From: an uncultured Opitutia bacterium
GTDB taxonomy: Bacteria > Verrucomicrobiota > Verrucomicrobiia > Opitutales > Opitutaceae
Length of the DNA: 35,596 bases
Reading direction: 5' to 3'
NCBI GenBank assembly: GCA_903827245.1
Contig: CAIKHO010000046.1
Coordinates: 1 to 35,596, forward strand
Shown here: positions 15,718 to 23,380 of the stretch, piece by piece
Position numbering within the stretch: position 1 is the stretch's first letter
How the letters are laid out: each line of letters begins with the position of its first letter
Notes under the pieces: generated by a model
Databases searched by the model: none
What the model was told of the DNA's origin: nothing
Seen by the model: the letters and a program-made list of their open reading frames with translations, nothing else
Translations under genes and position numbers: made by a program

Positions 15718-16086
15718 ATGCCCAATTCATTCATTCACGTGGAACTCGCGACCACCAGCGTCCCCAAGGCGAAGGCCTTTTATGCGAAACTCTTCGACTG
15801 GAAGCTGGCCGACATGCCGCTGCCGGACGGAACCTACACGCTGGTCGAGGCGGGGAAGGGCGCCGGCGGTGGGATGATGCAGCAGCGCATCCCCGGCGCG
15901 GGTTCCGCCTGGATGCCCCACATCCTCGTGAAGGACATTGAGGCGGCGACCAGGAAGGCGAAAAAACTGCGCGGCAAAATCATGAAGGATGTCACCGAGG
16001 TGACGGGCATGGGCTGGCTCAGCATCATCGTCGATCCCACTGGCGCCGTTTTCGGCCTGTGGGAGCCGAAGGCGAAGCGGAAGTGA
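15718..16086 (+). CDS. VOC-family (glyoxalase/bleomycin-resistance-like) protein
   Basis: I chose the ATG at 15718 because AGGAG (15705-15709) precedes it by 8 nt. An upstream in-frame ATG at 15664 adds 18 unrelated residues. The 122-residue product (MPNSFIHVELATTSVPKAKA) has a single VOC module: FYAKLFDWKL, YTLVEAGKGAGGGMM, WMPHILVKDIEAATRKAKKL, and GWLSIIVDPTGAVFGLWEP. Metal-ligand positions His8 and a late Glu in the LWEP segment are plausible. Substrate unknown. A REPIN-like copy follows the stop. Confidence 0.9.
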   Translation: MPNSFIHVELATTSVPKAKAFYAKLFDWKLADMPLPDGTYTLVEAGKGAGGGMMQQRIPGAGSAWMPHILVKDIEAATRKAKKLRGKIMKDVTEVTGMGWLSIIVDPTGAVFGLWEPKAKRK

Positions 16087-16114
16087 CCGGACGGGCGTCG
16101 CGGCCTGGATCGGC

Positions 16115-16192
16115 AACTGCAGGAGCGGCTTTACGCCGCGATGATCCGGCTGTCGGGCCAAGCCATCGCGGCGTGAAGTCGCTCCTACAGTT
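16115..16192. repeat. REPIN-like inverted repeat, copy 3
   Basis: Arms at 16115-16143 and 16164-16192 match as reverse complements at 26 of 29 positions, with a 20-base spacer. The core GCAGGAGCGGCTTTACGCCG agrees with copies 1 and 2. It lies between the convergent VOC and CE12 genes. Confidence 0.85.
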
Positions 16193-16254
16193 ACGCGTAA
16201 AAGCCCCGAGAGAGCTGCGGAGAAATCGCTGCAGCCCCTGCGACCGGGGCTTAG

Positions 16255-17619
16255 TCAGTTGCCGTAGGGCTTGGAGGGATCGTCGACGGGCTTGGCGGCG
16301 GCCGGTGCGCCACCGCGCTGGCCGGCACGCGGTCCACCCGGGCCACCGGGACCACCCGGCGGCGGCCCGCGACGGGGAGAAGCCGGCACGGTAAAGGAAG
16401 CAATGGGATCGGGTTTGGCCGGATCGAAGGGAGCGAAGTCGTCGACGATCCACTTGGTCGGTTCAACTTTCGCGTCCTTGATGCCTTGCACGATGCATTT
16501 TGCCAGCTCCCATGCGCCATACGGATCGTGGTGCGTGGCATCCTGGCCGCGCGAGAAGAGCAGCCATGAATCCTTCTCGCCCAGCGTGGTCATCATTTTG
16601 TCGCTCATCAGCGTCAGGTCGATCAGCGGCACATCGAGTTCCTTGGCGACGGCCCGGACGGCGTCGGGGTAGTCGTCGTGCGTGTTCTTCACCTTGCCGT
16701 CGGCGAATTCATGCCGCTGCATCGGAGTGACGAGGATGATGTGCGCACCCTTTTCCCGGAATTCCCGGGTGTAGTTGCGCATCTCGGTCGCGTAGTTCTT
16801 GAAGGCGCCGAATTCCGGGCCGCGCTCGCGCTCCTTTTCGTCGTTGTGGCCGAACTGGGAGATGACCCAGTCGCCGGGCTTGATCACGCTGAGCACCTTG
16901 GCGAGGCGGAGCTCGCCGCGGAAGGCACTGTAGGCCTCGCCGGATTCGCCGTGGTTGGCGATCGCGACGACATTATTCTTGAAGAAAATCGGCAGAAAAT
17001 TCCCCCAGCTGGTCGTCGGCATGCCCGGCTGGTCCGTCATGGTGGAGTCGCCCAGCAGGTAGACCGTCGGGACGTTGTCCGCGCGCTCGGCCGTAATCGA
17101 GCCGATCGCCGGGTGGGCATCGTTGAACTCGAGCTGGATCTTGTCGTCCCACGCCATGGCCTCGCCCTGCGTCTCGCGCGGCTTGAGGCGGACGACCCGG
17201 CCGTCGGGCAGCTTCGGCGTGCGGGTGTTGACGAGGAAGGAAACGGTCTTGGTCTCGCCCGGCTTGGTCGCCGCGTGCAGGACCATCAGGCGGCGGATCT
17301 CGGCGCTGATCGTCGTCAACGACGGGCCGTCCGGATCGCCGCCAAGGGTGACGGTGACGCGCCAGTTGCCCTCCGCGGGAACCTTGAAGGTGAAGAAAAA
17401 CGGGGCGGTGGCCTTCACGCCGCCGGCGTACGCGGTCGGCAGGACACCCGGCGCGCCCTCGAAGCCAAAGCCAGCGGCATCGGAGTAGGCGGCGTCGGGC
17501 GCTACCTTGGTCCAGCCAGCCTTGGCCGGACCGGAGCTGAAATCATACTTGATGGCCTGGGCGGATGCGGTGACGGCAGTCCAGATCAGGGCGGTGAGAA
17601 AGAAGAGACGACGATGCAT
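16255..17619 (-). CDS. Exported CE12-type rhamnogalacturonan acetylesterase (SGNH hydrolase)
   Basis: I chose the ATG at 17619 (MHRRLFFLTALIWTAVTASA), which begins a clear signal peptide. The 454-residue product has an N-terminal beta-sandwich domain (about 23-180; IKYDFSSGPAKAGWTKVAPD) typical of CE12 proteins. The SGNH domain follows: YLLGDSTMTD with Ser192, QFGHNDEKE with Asn259, and DATHHDPYGAW with Asp360 and His363. It should remove acetyl groups from rhamnogalacturonan outside the cytoplasm. The last 45 residues are Gly/Pro/Arg-rich (PRRGPPPGGPGGPGG) and ambiguous in function, recalling the insertion in the GH106 protein. The gene is divergent from the Old Yellow Enzyme gene across a gap of about 200 bp. 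Confidence 0.92.
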   Translation of the reverse strand: MHRRLFFLTALIWTAVTASAQAIKYDFSSGPAKAGWTKVAPDAAYSDAAGFGFEGAPGVLPTAYAGGVKATAPFFFTFKVPAEGNWRVTVTLGGDPDGPSLTTISAEIRRLMVLHAATKPGETKTVSFLVNTRTPKLPDGRVVRLKPRETQGEAMAWDDKIQLEFNDAHPAIGSITAERADNVPTVYLLGDSTMTDQPGMPTTSWGNFLPIFFKNNVVAIANHGESGEAYSAFRGELRLAKVLSVIKPGDWVISQFGHNDEKERERGPEFGAFKNYATEMRNYTREFREKGAHIILVTPMQRHEFADGKVKNTHDDYPDAVRAVAKELDVPLIDLTLMSDKMMTTLGEKDSWLLFSRGQDATHHDPYGAWELAKCIVQGIKDAKVEPTKWIVDDFAPFDPAKPDPIASFTVPASPRRGPPPGGPGGPGGPRAGQRGGAPAAAKPVDDPSKPYGN

Positions 17620-17815
17620 GAGGAGTTTCTCCGGCGGCGGGGTTAGGGTGGCGAACCGATCCAAGGACAGCGGGTCGGGGAAAGAAATGGAAACGGTTGG
17701 GTGCGCAAGGTCAACCCGAACGCAGGGAAAAGGAGTGTCGGCCGCGTCGTCTTCCGGACAGACGGTTTGCTTTTGGCCGGATCTGTTTTTCCTTTGCGAC
17801 TCCTCTTAAACTCTC

Positions 17816-18898
17816 ATGCAACACCCATCCTTGTTCACCCCCGTAACCCTGGGCTCGATCGCCCTGCCGAACCGCATCCTCATGGCTCCGCTCACGCGGT
17901 GCCGGGCTGACGCGGACCATATTCCGACGGCGATCATGGCCGAATATTACGCCCAGCGCGCCAGCGCGGGCCTGATCATCGCCGAGGCCACGATGGCGAT
18001 CGAGGGCAACTCGGCATTTGGCGGTCGCGAGCCGGGCATCTACTCCGCGGCGCAGGTGGCCGCTTGGAAAAAGGTCACCGACGCTGTCCACGCCAAGGGC
18101 GGCCGGATCGCGCTGCAGATCTGGCACGGCGGCCGGGCCTGCCACTCGCTGCTGAACAATGGAGCGCAACCCGTCGCCCCCAGTCCACTACGGATCACCA
18201 ACGACGAGACGCATACGCCGCAGGGCAAGAAGCCCTACGAGATTCCGCGCGAACTGCGGGATGATGAACTGCCCGGCATCGTCGCCGGCTTCCGCCGCGC
18301 GGCGCAGAACGCCCTGGCGGCGGGCTTCGATGGCGTGGAGGTCCACGGCGCCAACGGCTACCTGTTGGACGAGTTTTTGCGCGATGGCAGCAACCAGCGC
18401 CGCGGCCCCTATGGCGGTCCGATCGCAAACCGGGCCCGCCTGCTCCTCGAGGTGGTCGATGCGGTGACCGGTGTCTGGGGCGCCTCCCGCGTGGGCGTGC
18501 GCCTCTCGCCGCTGAACAGCTACAACGACATGAAGGACAGCGATCCGGTCGGCCTGACCCGTTATGTCGCCGCCCAGCTCAACGCTCGGGGCATCGCCTA
18601 TCTTCATCTGATGCGGGGCGATTTTTTCGGGCTGCAAAAGGCCGACGTCGTCAGTGCGGCCCGGGCGGAGTTCAAGGGCGCGCTGGTCGGCAATATGGGC
18701 TACACGCCCACCGAGGCGGCGCAGGCTGTCACGGATGGTACGCTCGCCGCCGTCGCCTTCGGCCATCACTACGTGAGCAATCCCGATCTGGTCGAACGCG
18801 TTGCAGTGGGTGCTGCACTCGTCGAGCCCGATGCGAATACGTTCTATAGCCCGAGTCCCAGGGGCTACACGGACTATCCTCGGCTCACCGCGGGTTGA
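17816..18898 (+). CDS. nemA: Old Yellow Enzyme-family alkene reductase (NemA-like)
   Basis: The 360-residue product spans the whole family: LFTPVTLGSIALPNRILMAPLTR, the GLIIAEAT flavin region, QIWHGGRACH, HGANGYL with His177, Asn180 and Tyr182, FLRDGSNQRRGPYGG and VGVRLSPLNSYNDM. His177/Asn180 bind the carbonyl or nitro oxygen and Tyr182 is the usual proton donor. The enzyme is an FMN-dependent, NAD(P)H-using reductase of activated alkenes, quinones or nitro compounds in the cytoplasm. No TetR-type regulator is adjacent, unlike the common nemR-nemA layout. Only 9 nt separate it from the convergent gene that follows. The symbol reflects family likeness only. Confidence 0.92.
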   Translation: MQHPSLFTPVTLGSIALPNRILMAPLTRCRADADHIPTAIMAEYYAQRASAGLIIAEATMAIEGNSAFGGREPGIYSAAQVAAWKKVTDAVHAKGGRIALQIWHGGRACHSLLNNGAQPVAPSPLRITNDETHTPQGKKPYEIPRELRDDELPGIVAGFRRAAQNALAAGFDGVEVHGANGYLLDEFLRDGSNQRRGPYGGPIANRARLLLEVVDAVTGVWGASRVGVRLSPLNSYNDMKDSDPVGLTRYVAAQLNARGIAYLHLMRGDFFGLQKADVVSAARAEFKGALVGNMGYTPTEAAQAVTDGTLAAVAFGHHYVSNPDLVERVAVGAALVEPDANTFYSPSPRGYTDYPRLTAG

Positions 18899-18907
18899 GT
18901 ACCGTTT

Positions 18908-19510
18908 CTATTTGTCGGCCGGTTTGGAGGCGGGTGCCGGACCATCCGCCTTCCGACCGAGGGAGGTGAGCCCGCTCAATTCCTCCATTTCCTCCCGGAG
19001 CTTGGCCTCCTTGTACAGACGCAAGCCGCGCTCCTCGTTGGTCTCGAAGCCTTCGAGTTTGTAGCGGCCGAGAATCGGCAGGTGATGCCAAAGGTCGGCC
19101 ACGGTGAAGAGATTGAGGAAGCCCCGGTCGATCCCGTTTTCCGGACCGATGTAGGTGTCCATTCCCTGCCGCGTCATTTCCTGCCGGGTCAGCAGCTCGG
19201 ATTTGTCCGGCAGCCTCCGGTCATGCACGATCATTGCCGGCAGGCGAATGATCGTGGCACTGGAGGTTTCCGGCGCCTTCGGTGGCATCAGGCTCTCGCC
19301 GGTTGCCGCATCGGATGTCTTGGCCGTGTCGAATTTCGGCAGGCCGGCGGAGATCATTGACGATATGAGAGGCGAAGCCACCTGCCGATCCGGAGTTAAG
19401 CCGGGTTCCTTGAGCGGCTTGTCATTGATGGGTGCATCATCCGCGTGCAGCGACGCGGCGAAGGCGACACTCGCGGCAAGGATAGACGGCAGATAAAACC
19501 GGGGGGGCAT
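18908..19510 (-). CDS. Secreted protein of unknown function
   Basis: I chose the ATG at 19510 because it starts a signal peptide (MPPRFYLPSILAASVAFAAS, then LHADD). An upstream extension to 19717 is Arg/Ser-rich and unsupported. The 200-residue product has a Pro/Lys-rich middle, then IIRLPAMIVHDRRLPDKSEL, a DRGFLNLFTVADLWHHLPIL segment and a charged C-terminal helix (LRLYKEAKLREEMEELSGL). No conserved catalytic motif is evident. I do not recognise the family. It is convergent with the Old Yellow Enzyme gene. Confidence 0.7.
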   Translation of the reverse strand: MPPRFYLPSILAASVAFAASLHADDAPINDKPLKEPGLTPDRQVASPLISSMISAGLPKFDTAKTSDAATGESLMPPKAPETSSATIIRLPAMIVHDRRLPDKSELLTRQEMTRQGMDTYIGPENGIDRGFLNLFTVADLWHHLPILGRYKLEGFETNEERGLRLYKEAKLREEMEELSGLTSLGRKADGPAPASKPADK

Positions 19511-19810
19511 GGCTTGCTCGACACGGAATCGATCAGATGGTGCGTTCGAGGGCAACGAAACAGGCGGCATCGGGCGGATCAAATTCCCGCGGCTTGCCGT
19601 CGGTGGCCGGGCTCTGCGACCTCGGCTACAACAACGTGTACCACAAACGACGATTGCCTTGGCTTGACCGGAAGGGCTCGAAAACTTGCCGTTGTCAAAA
19701 AAGCCGCGCACGACCACCCGAGGGCCAGAAATGCCCAGGTGTAAATTCCGCCCCGGACCATCAACACCAGACGGGCATCACGGTTTGAACTCAATGCCTG
19801 CCACGGGGCA
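19511..19810. other. Intergenic stretch with no supportable gene
   Basis: Open frames exist on both strands, but their translations lack family resemblance and codon bias. A minus-strand frame at 19579-19917 contains one hydrophobic segment (YTWAFLALGWSCAAFLT) but would overlap the plus-strand membrane gene, so it is not called. The region must hold divergent promoters for the flanking genes. I see no clear motif. Confidence 0.4.
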
Positions 19811-20254
19811 ATGACCCCGTTCTTACCGGCCGCCGGTGAGCAGCCTTGCACGAATAAAACGTTGAGCGCGCTCGGCGCCGGAGGCACCTTCGGCCGCTTG
19901 ACCCGGAAGAGAATCAATCAAGTCACCCTGCTGCTCCTGCTGATCGGCCTCGGTTCGGCGCTCGCGGTTTATTTCACGGCACAGGACGATCCAGACGACC
20001 CGTTGATGCGTCAATTGATGGCCTCGAAGCGCTATTCGCGTGAAATGCGGATGATCGGCGGTCAGGCGAACATGGACGCAGCCGCGATGGCGAACTGGAT
20101 CGGCAGCCTCTGGCATGGCCGGAATCTGGGCGTGACCATCGCCGGCCTTTCTGTCGCTGGCGTCCTGTTGTTTCGCTTCATCGCGTTGCATCCGCATCAT
20201 GTGCTGCCCGATGAGCCCGACGACAAAAAGGCTCGGCCTGCCGATCCGACCTGA
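19811..20254 (+). CDS. Two-helix membrane protein of unknown function
   Basis: The product has up to 147 residues. Residues about 38-55 (VTLLLLLIGLGSALAVYFTA) and about 104-125 (NLGVTIAGLSVAGVLLFRFI) are membrane helices. Between them lies a soluble loop (DDPDDPLMRQLMASKRYSRE) with a conserved-looking IGGQANMDAAAM region. The first 29 residues look non-coding in character. A TTG at 19898 just before TRKRINQV is an alternative start. No family is recognised. A small perfect hairpin follows the stop. Confidence 0.6.
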   Translation: MTPFLPAAGEQPCTNKTLSALGAGGTFGRLTRKRINQVTLLLLLIGLGSALAVYFTAQDDPDDPLMRQLMASKRYSREMRMIGGQANMDAAAMANWIGSLWHGRNLGVTIAGLSVAGVLLFRFIALHPHHVLPDEPDDKKARPADPT

Positions 20255-20275
20255 GTGGGGCTCATCCCATTGTCG

Positions 20276-20293
20276 GAGACTGCCTCGAGTCTC
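20276..20293. terminator. Hairpin between convergent genes
   Basis: GAGACT and AGTCTC form a perfect 6-bp stem with a six-base loop, 21 nt after the plus-strand stop. AAAA follows on the plus strand instead of a U-run, so the hairpin is a weak terminator candidate. Confidence 0.3.
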
Positions 20294-20335
20294 AAAACTG
20301 GACCCGGGAGCCGCGATGCAGCTGCCGCTCTCGGC

Positions 20336-20716
20336 CTAAGTCCGCCACTTTTTGTCCTGCTGGACGCTCTCCCTGACGCGGAAGACCACGATGCGGCGGA
20401 TCAGCGTCACGGGAAGCGGTTCATCTAGCGGGAACTGCACCGAGCCCTTGGCAAACGTGAATTTCGCGAGCTCCTTGCGGAAGGCCTGGATCGCGGATGA
20501 GGTGGGATAAAAGCCGATGTGATGCTTGAACGCCCCGAAGATGACCAAAATCCTTCGCAGCGAATACGCCGGCATGCCCCACTTGAGGCTCTCCGAGGCC
20601 GACGGCGCCGCGGAGCGAATGCACGCCCGCATTTTACGCAGCTTCTGGCGGGCAGGCCGGGGGGCGAAGGCGATGTACCCGGCAACGGTTTTCGGACGTG
20701 GGTTTTTCGTGACCAT
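20336..20716 (-). CDS. DUF1801/YdhG-like domain protein
   Basis: The 126-residue product contains TVAGYIAFAPRPARQKLRKM, then RACIRSAAPSASESLKWGMPAY, LVIFGAFKHHIGFYPTSSAI, FRKELAKFTFAKGSVQFPLD and PLPVTLIRRIVVFRV. This is the full motif order of the DUF1801 (YdhG-like) family, a compact fold related to iron-binding frataxin-like proteins but of unproven function. It is cytoplasmic. It lies 41 nt after the preceding minus-strand gene and could share a transcript with it. Confidence 0.88.
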   Translation of the reverse strand: MVTKNPRPKTVAGYIAFAPRPARQKLRKMRACIRSAAPSASESLKWGMPAYSLRRILVIFGAFKHHIGFYPTSSAIQAFRKELAKFTFAKGSVQFPLDEPLPVTLIRRIVVFRVRESVQQDKKWRT

Positions 20717-20757
20717 GGTGAATGAAGAAGGGCACTACCCGCCGAGACAGCGAATGC

Positions 20758-21705
20758 TCAAGGCACGATCATCACCGGGCCGCCGCCGTTGGTGTACTCG
20801 TGCATGATGGTCGTATTCAGACGGTTTTCGACCAGATCGGTCCGGGCAATCTGCAGCTGGGCTGGATTCAAGACATGCGATACGGCCTCGAGAATCCGGC
20901 TCTCGTGGGGAGTCAATCCGGTTGCCGGATCCGGATCGTTGTATCCCGCCGGTCGCGTGGAGAGGTCCCGGCCGGTGTAGTTGGCATCCGAGAGTGCCTG
21001 GACGACGGCGTTGGATTGCTCGGGCGAGAGGGGGACGCCTGCATCCACGAAATCGGACTTGTAGTTGGTTTCCACTTGGGACTGGAACGAGCCGCGGGCC
21101 TGAAGGATGTCCAGGGTGGAGTTGGCATTGGGGCCCAGAAGGGCGCCGATCTGCTGCTCGGTGTCCTGCGCTGCAGCCTTCATCGCGTCCTGCCACGCGG
21201 GTGTGCCCCGTGCCAAACCTGCGGCCTCCGCGGCGCCTTGGGCGTCGATGTTGTTCATCTGGCGCTCGGCGAGCAGGCCCTTCAGTTGCAACAACTGGGC
21301 GGGGGCGAGATTCAGGGTGTTGAGCCCGTCGCCGTACATGCGGTCGATGTTCCGGCGGGCCTGCTTGGCGTACAGCGCAACATACTCCGGATGGTCCTTC
21401 ATGATGTCGGTAAGGTGAACGACCTTTGGCGCCGAGCTTGACGGTGCGGCCGGCGAGGTCGCACGCGGGGCTCCGTCGGCAGCCGTCGCAGGCCGGGTGA
21501 CGGCCTTCGCTGCGGTGGCGACGGCCGCCTTGGCGGCGTCGAGCTGGGATTGCAGCTCGACGATGCGATCCCGGGCTTCCTTGCCGGCGGTCGCCTCGCG
21601 AACGGTAGTCGCGACGATCCGGTTATTCTGCTGAAATAAAAGGTAACCCAGCGCGAGGCATCCCAGAAACAGGATAGCCGTCAGCCAGTTGAGCGATGTT
21701 TTCAT
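20758..21705 (-). CDS. Membrane-anchored coiled-coil protein of unknown function
   Basis: I chose the ATG at 21705 (MKTSLNWLTAILFLGCLALG), which starts directly with an N-terminal membrane helix. The 315-residue product continues with a short coiled coil (REATAGKEARDRIVELQSQL), an Ala/Pro/Ser-rich linker and a helical C-terminal domain from about residue 95 (VVHLTDIMKDHPEYVALYAK). Within this domain, LNTLNLAPAQLLQLKGLLAE and LTPHESRILEAVSHVLNPAQ look like repeated helical segments that often occur in periplasmic sensor-like proteins. I recognise no named family. It may form a unit with the DUF1801 gene downstream. Confidence 0.7.
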   Translation of the reverse strand: MKTSLNWLTAILFLGCLALGYLLFQQNNRIVATTVREATAGKEARDRIVELQSQLDAAKAAVATAAKAVTRPATAADGAPRATSPAAPSSSAPKVVHLTDIMKDHPEYVALYAKQARRNIDRMYGDGLNTLNLAPAQLLQLKGLLAERQMNNIDAQGAAEAAGLARGTPAWQDAMKAAAQDTEQQIGALLGPNANSTLDILQARGSFQSQVETNYKSDFVDAGVPLSPEQSNAVVQALSDANYTGRDLSTRPAGYNDPDPATGLTPHESRILEAVSHVLNPAQLQIARTDLVENRLNTTIMHEYTNGGGPVMIVP

Positions 21706-21899
21706 GGCGGATTGGTGGGTTGGAAGCAAAGGTCGCGGCCCCACTTGGCGCCATCCAACGTTACGAATCGCCCTTCCTCTGACGATTTCGAAATCGCAGC
21801 GCCACTCGGCGGGTTTTCCGCGGCGAATCGGGCCAGCGGCAAGATTTGATCAAGAATCCGGCGTGCTTGGCGCAGTTTCCGCTGCATGGAGGCATACCC

Positions 21900-22130
21900 A
21901 TGAACCCGAAAATTTCGAAGAACGAGAATCATCCCGGCAAGCCGATCTCCGTTGGGTTGACTTGCTGGCTCTGGCAGCGCCGCGCGGCGAAAATCGCCCG
22001 GCTGGCGCAGCAACTTGGCGTGAAGCTGCAGATCACCGAGCACGTCCACGGCCTGCGCCGGGAGATCCAGTGCAAGGTCTGGGGGGAGAACGTCGACCGG
22101 TTTATCGGCGAGTTTGTGCGGCACTGCTAG
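21900..22130 (+). CDS. Small cytoplasmic protein of unknown function, 76 residues
   Basis: I chose the ATG at 21900 because GGAGG (21888-21892) lies 7 nt upstream. An upstream ATG at 21846 adds 18 unrelated residues. The product (MNPKISKNENHPGKPISVGL) continues with WLWQRRAAKIARLAQQLGVK and LQITEHVHGLRREIQCKVWG, then a short helix ending EFVRHC. The layout of a basic helix followed by beta strands suggests a small alpha/beta fold. No family is recognised. It is divergent from the coiled-coil protein gene. Confidence 0.65.
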   Translation: MNPKISKNENHPGKPISVGLTCWLWQRRAAKIARLAQQLGVKLQITEHVHGLRREIQCKVWGENVDRFIGEFVRHC

Positions 22131-22132
22131 CC

Positions 22133-22170
22133 AGGGCGGATCTAACGGCCGCTTCCTGCTCTTCCGCCCT
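22133..22170. terminator. Hairpin between convergent genes
   Basis: AGGGCGGA (22133-22140) and TCCGCCCT (22163-22170) are perfect reverse complements with a 22-base loop. The element starts 2 nt after the small-protein stop and lies 31 nt from the convergent beta-propeller stop. No U-run follows. Confidence 0.4.
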
Positions 22171-22200
22171 CCGGCGCGGTGGCATCCCGTCGGAGCCGGA

Positions 22201-23145
22201 TTATTTCAGCGGCACCATCACGCCCTCGCGCTCGTCGTGGAGCACGGACGTATCGAGTTCGTCCAGCACCAGCACGCCCTGCAACGACGAGATCATCTTG
22301 GCCTCGCTCCATTGCCACGCGATGGCTCCGGCCGCGTCGAACTCCAGCAGTTGGACGCCCGATGCGCCGTGGCCGGGGCCGTGGGCCTGCCAGTTGGCGA
22401 CGACAATGTGCCCGTTGGCTAGGAGCTGGAAGGTCGCGTAGAAATTCGAGTTTACGGCGGCGGGGGTGTTTTCCTTGCCGCCGATGCGACGCACCACGGC
22501 GCCGGCGGCATCGAGCTCGACGAGGAACCCGCCGTAGCCGGCGGATGCCAACAGGTGGCCGTTGGGCAGCCGCAGGGCTTTCCAGGCGTGGCGGAATCCA
22601 GGCACCGTGAATTCGTGCAGGATCTGGCCGCTGCGATCGCCCTCCCGGATCATCGTGTCGTTCATCAGGAGGAACGTGCCCTGGGCGGTCTCGCGCATCA
22701 GGCGGACGTAGTTGCCGGGGTAAACGATCTTCTGCTGCACCACGTCCGCGGCATCGAGCTCGAGCACGACCACGCCCTTGGCGCCGCCTAGATCCACGCC
22801 GGTGACCAGCGTGTGGCCGTTGGGCAGCCGACGCGCGGAGGTCACGTTTTTGTAGGCGGTGAGTTCCCGGAGCGTCTTGCCCGTGGCGAGGTCGAACTCC
22901 GTGTAGCCCCGGTCATGCGCTACCAGGAGCCGCCCGCCGCCGACCAGTTGCATGTCCCGGGCGGTCGGCTGCCCGACTGGACGCAGCCAGTTCTTCGACG
23001 GATCGGCCTCGTTGACGCGGAAAATCTGGGCCAGTCCCTCGTCGATCGCGACGAAGTCATGCTGGATGGGCGCGGCCTTGGCGAGGGCGGCAAGGCTCAG
23101 GGCGAAAGCGACACAGAAACGAAAACAGGGGCGGGTGAGGGGCAT
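22201..23145 (-). CDS. Exported beta-propeller protein (PQQ/NHL-like repeats)
   Basis: I chose the ATG at 23145 (MPLTRPCFRFCVAFALSLAA), which begins a signal peptide ending near AKAAP. The 314-residue product has about six propeller blades with recurring phrases: MQLVGGGRLLVAHDRGYTEF, ARRLPNGHTLVTGVDLGG, ALRLPNGHLLASAGYGGFLV, and LLANGHIVVANWQAHG. The LPNGH(T/L)L unit is typical of six-bladed NHL/arylsulfotransferase-like propellers. No Cys or His cluster for a catalytic metal is obvious. It may bind a carbohydrate or act as a scaffold. It is a single gene with no informative neighbours. Confidence 0.8.
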   Translation of the reverse strand: MPLTRPCFRFCVAFALSLAALAKAAPIQHDFVAIDEGLAQIFRVNEADPSKNWLRPVGQPTARDMQLVGGGRLLVAHDRGYTEFDLATGKTLRELTAYKNVTSARRLPNGHTLVTGVDLGGAKGVVVLELDAADVVQQKIVYPGNYVRLMRETAQGTFLLMNDTMIREGDRSGQILHEFTVPGFRHAWKALRLPNGHLLASAGYGGFLVELDAAGAVVRRIGGKENTPAAVNSNFYATFQLLANGHIVVANWQAHGPGHGASGVQLLEFDAAGAIAWQWSEAKMISSLQGVLVLDELDTSVLHDEREGVMVPLK

Positions 23146-23232
23146 GCCAATCACGTAGGGCGGGGCGGTAGGGCAGACAAGCCAGATGAGCCATGCTCTA
23201 CGGAAGAATGTGCCTCCGGTGGACGTCGTCTT

Positions 23233-23262
23233 GGTTAAACGCAAAGACGCTAAGGGGCGAAG
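23233..23262. repeat. Short-period intergenic repeat (GCAAAGACGC type)
   Basis: The stretch contains GGTTAAACGCAAAGACGCTA followed by AGGGGCGAAG. This 10-11-base periodic pattern of CGCAAAG/GCGAAG words occurs between genes in many bacteria. It lies upstream of the beta-propeller gene and is similar in style to 10678-10766. Confidence 0.5.
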
Positions 23263-23336
23263 TTGCGGAGAAGGATTCGATCCGTAACCGGTGCACGTTT
23301 ACGCCGATCGGCCGTACTTAAAAGGCGTGGCCTGAT

Positions 23337-23368
23337 GATAAAACCCGCGAAGGCCTTTGGCCGCGGGT
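23337..23368 (-). terminator. Intrinsic terminator of the esterase gene
   Basis: On the minus strand, ACCCGCGGCC, an AAA loop, and GGCC plus GCGGGT form a stem with a 3-nt bulge, followed directly by TTTTATC. It lies 13 nt after the esterase stop. This is the clearest intrinsic terminator in the window. Confidence 0.75.
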
Positions 23369-23380
23369 ATGTGGCGGATA

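Noticed and set aside
19579-19917. Minus-strand frame with a hydrophobic segment
   Set aside because: It overlaps the plus-strand membrane gene, has no family resemblance and no ribosome-binding site. Left as intergenic.
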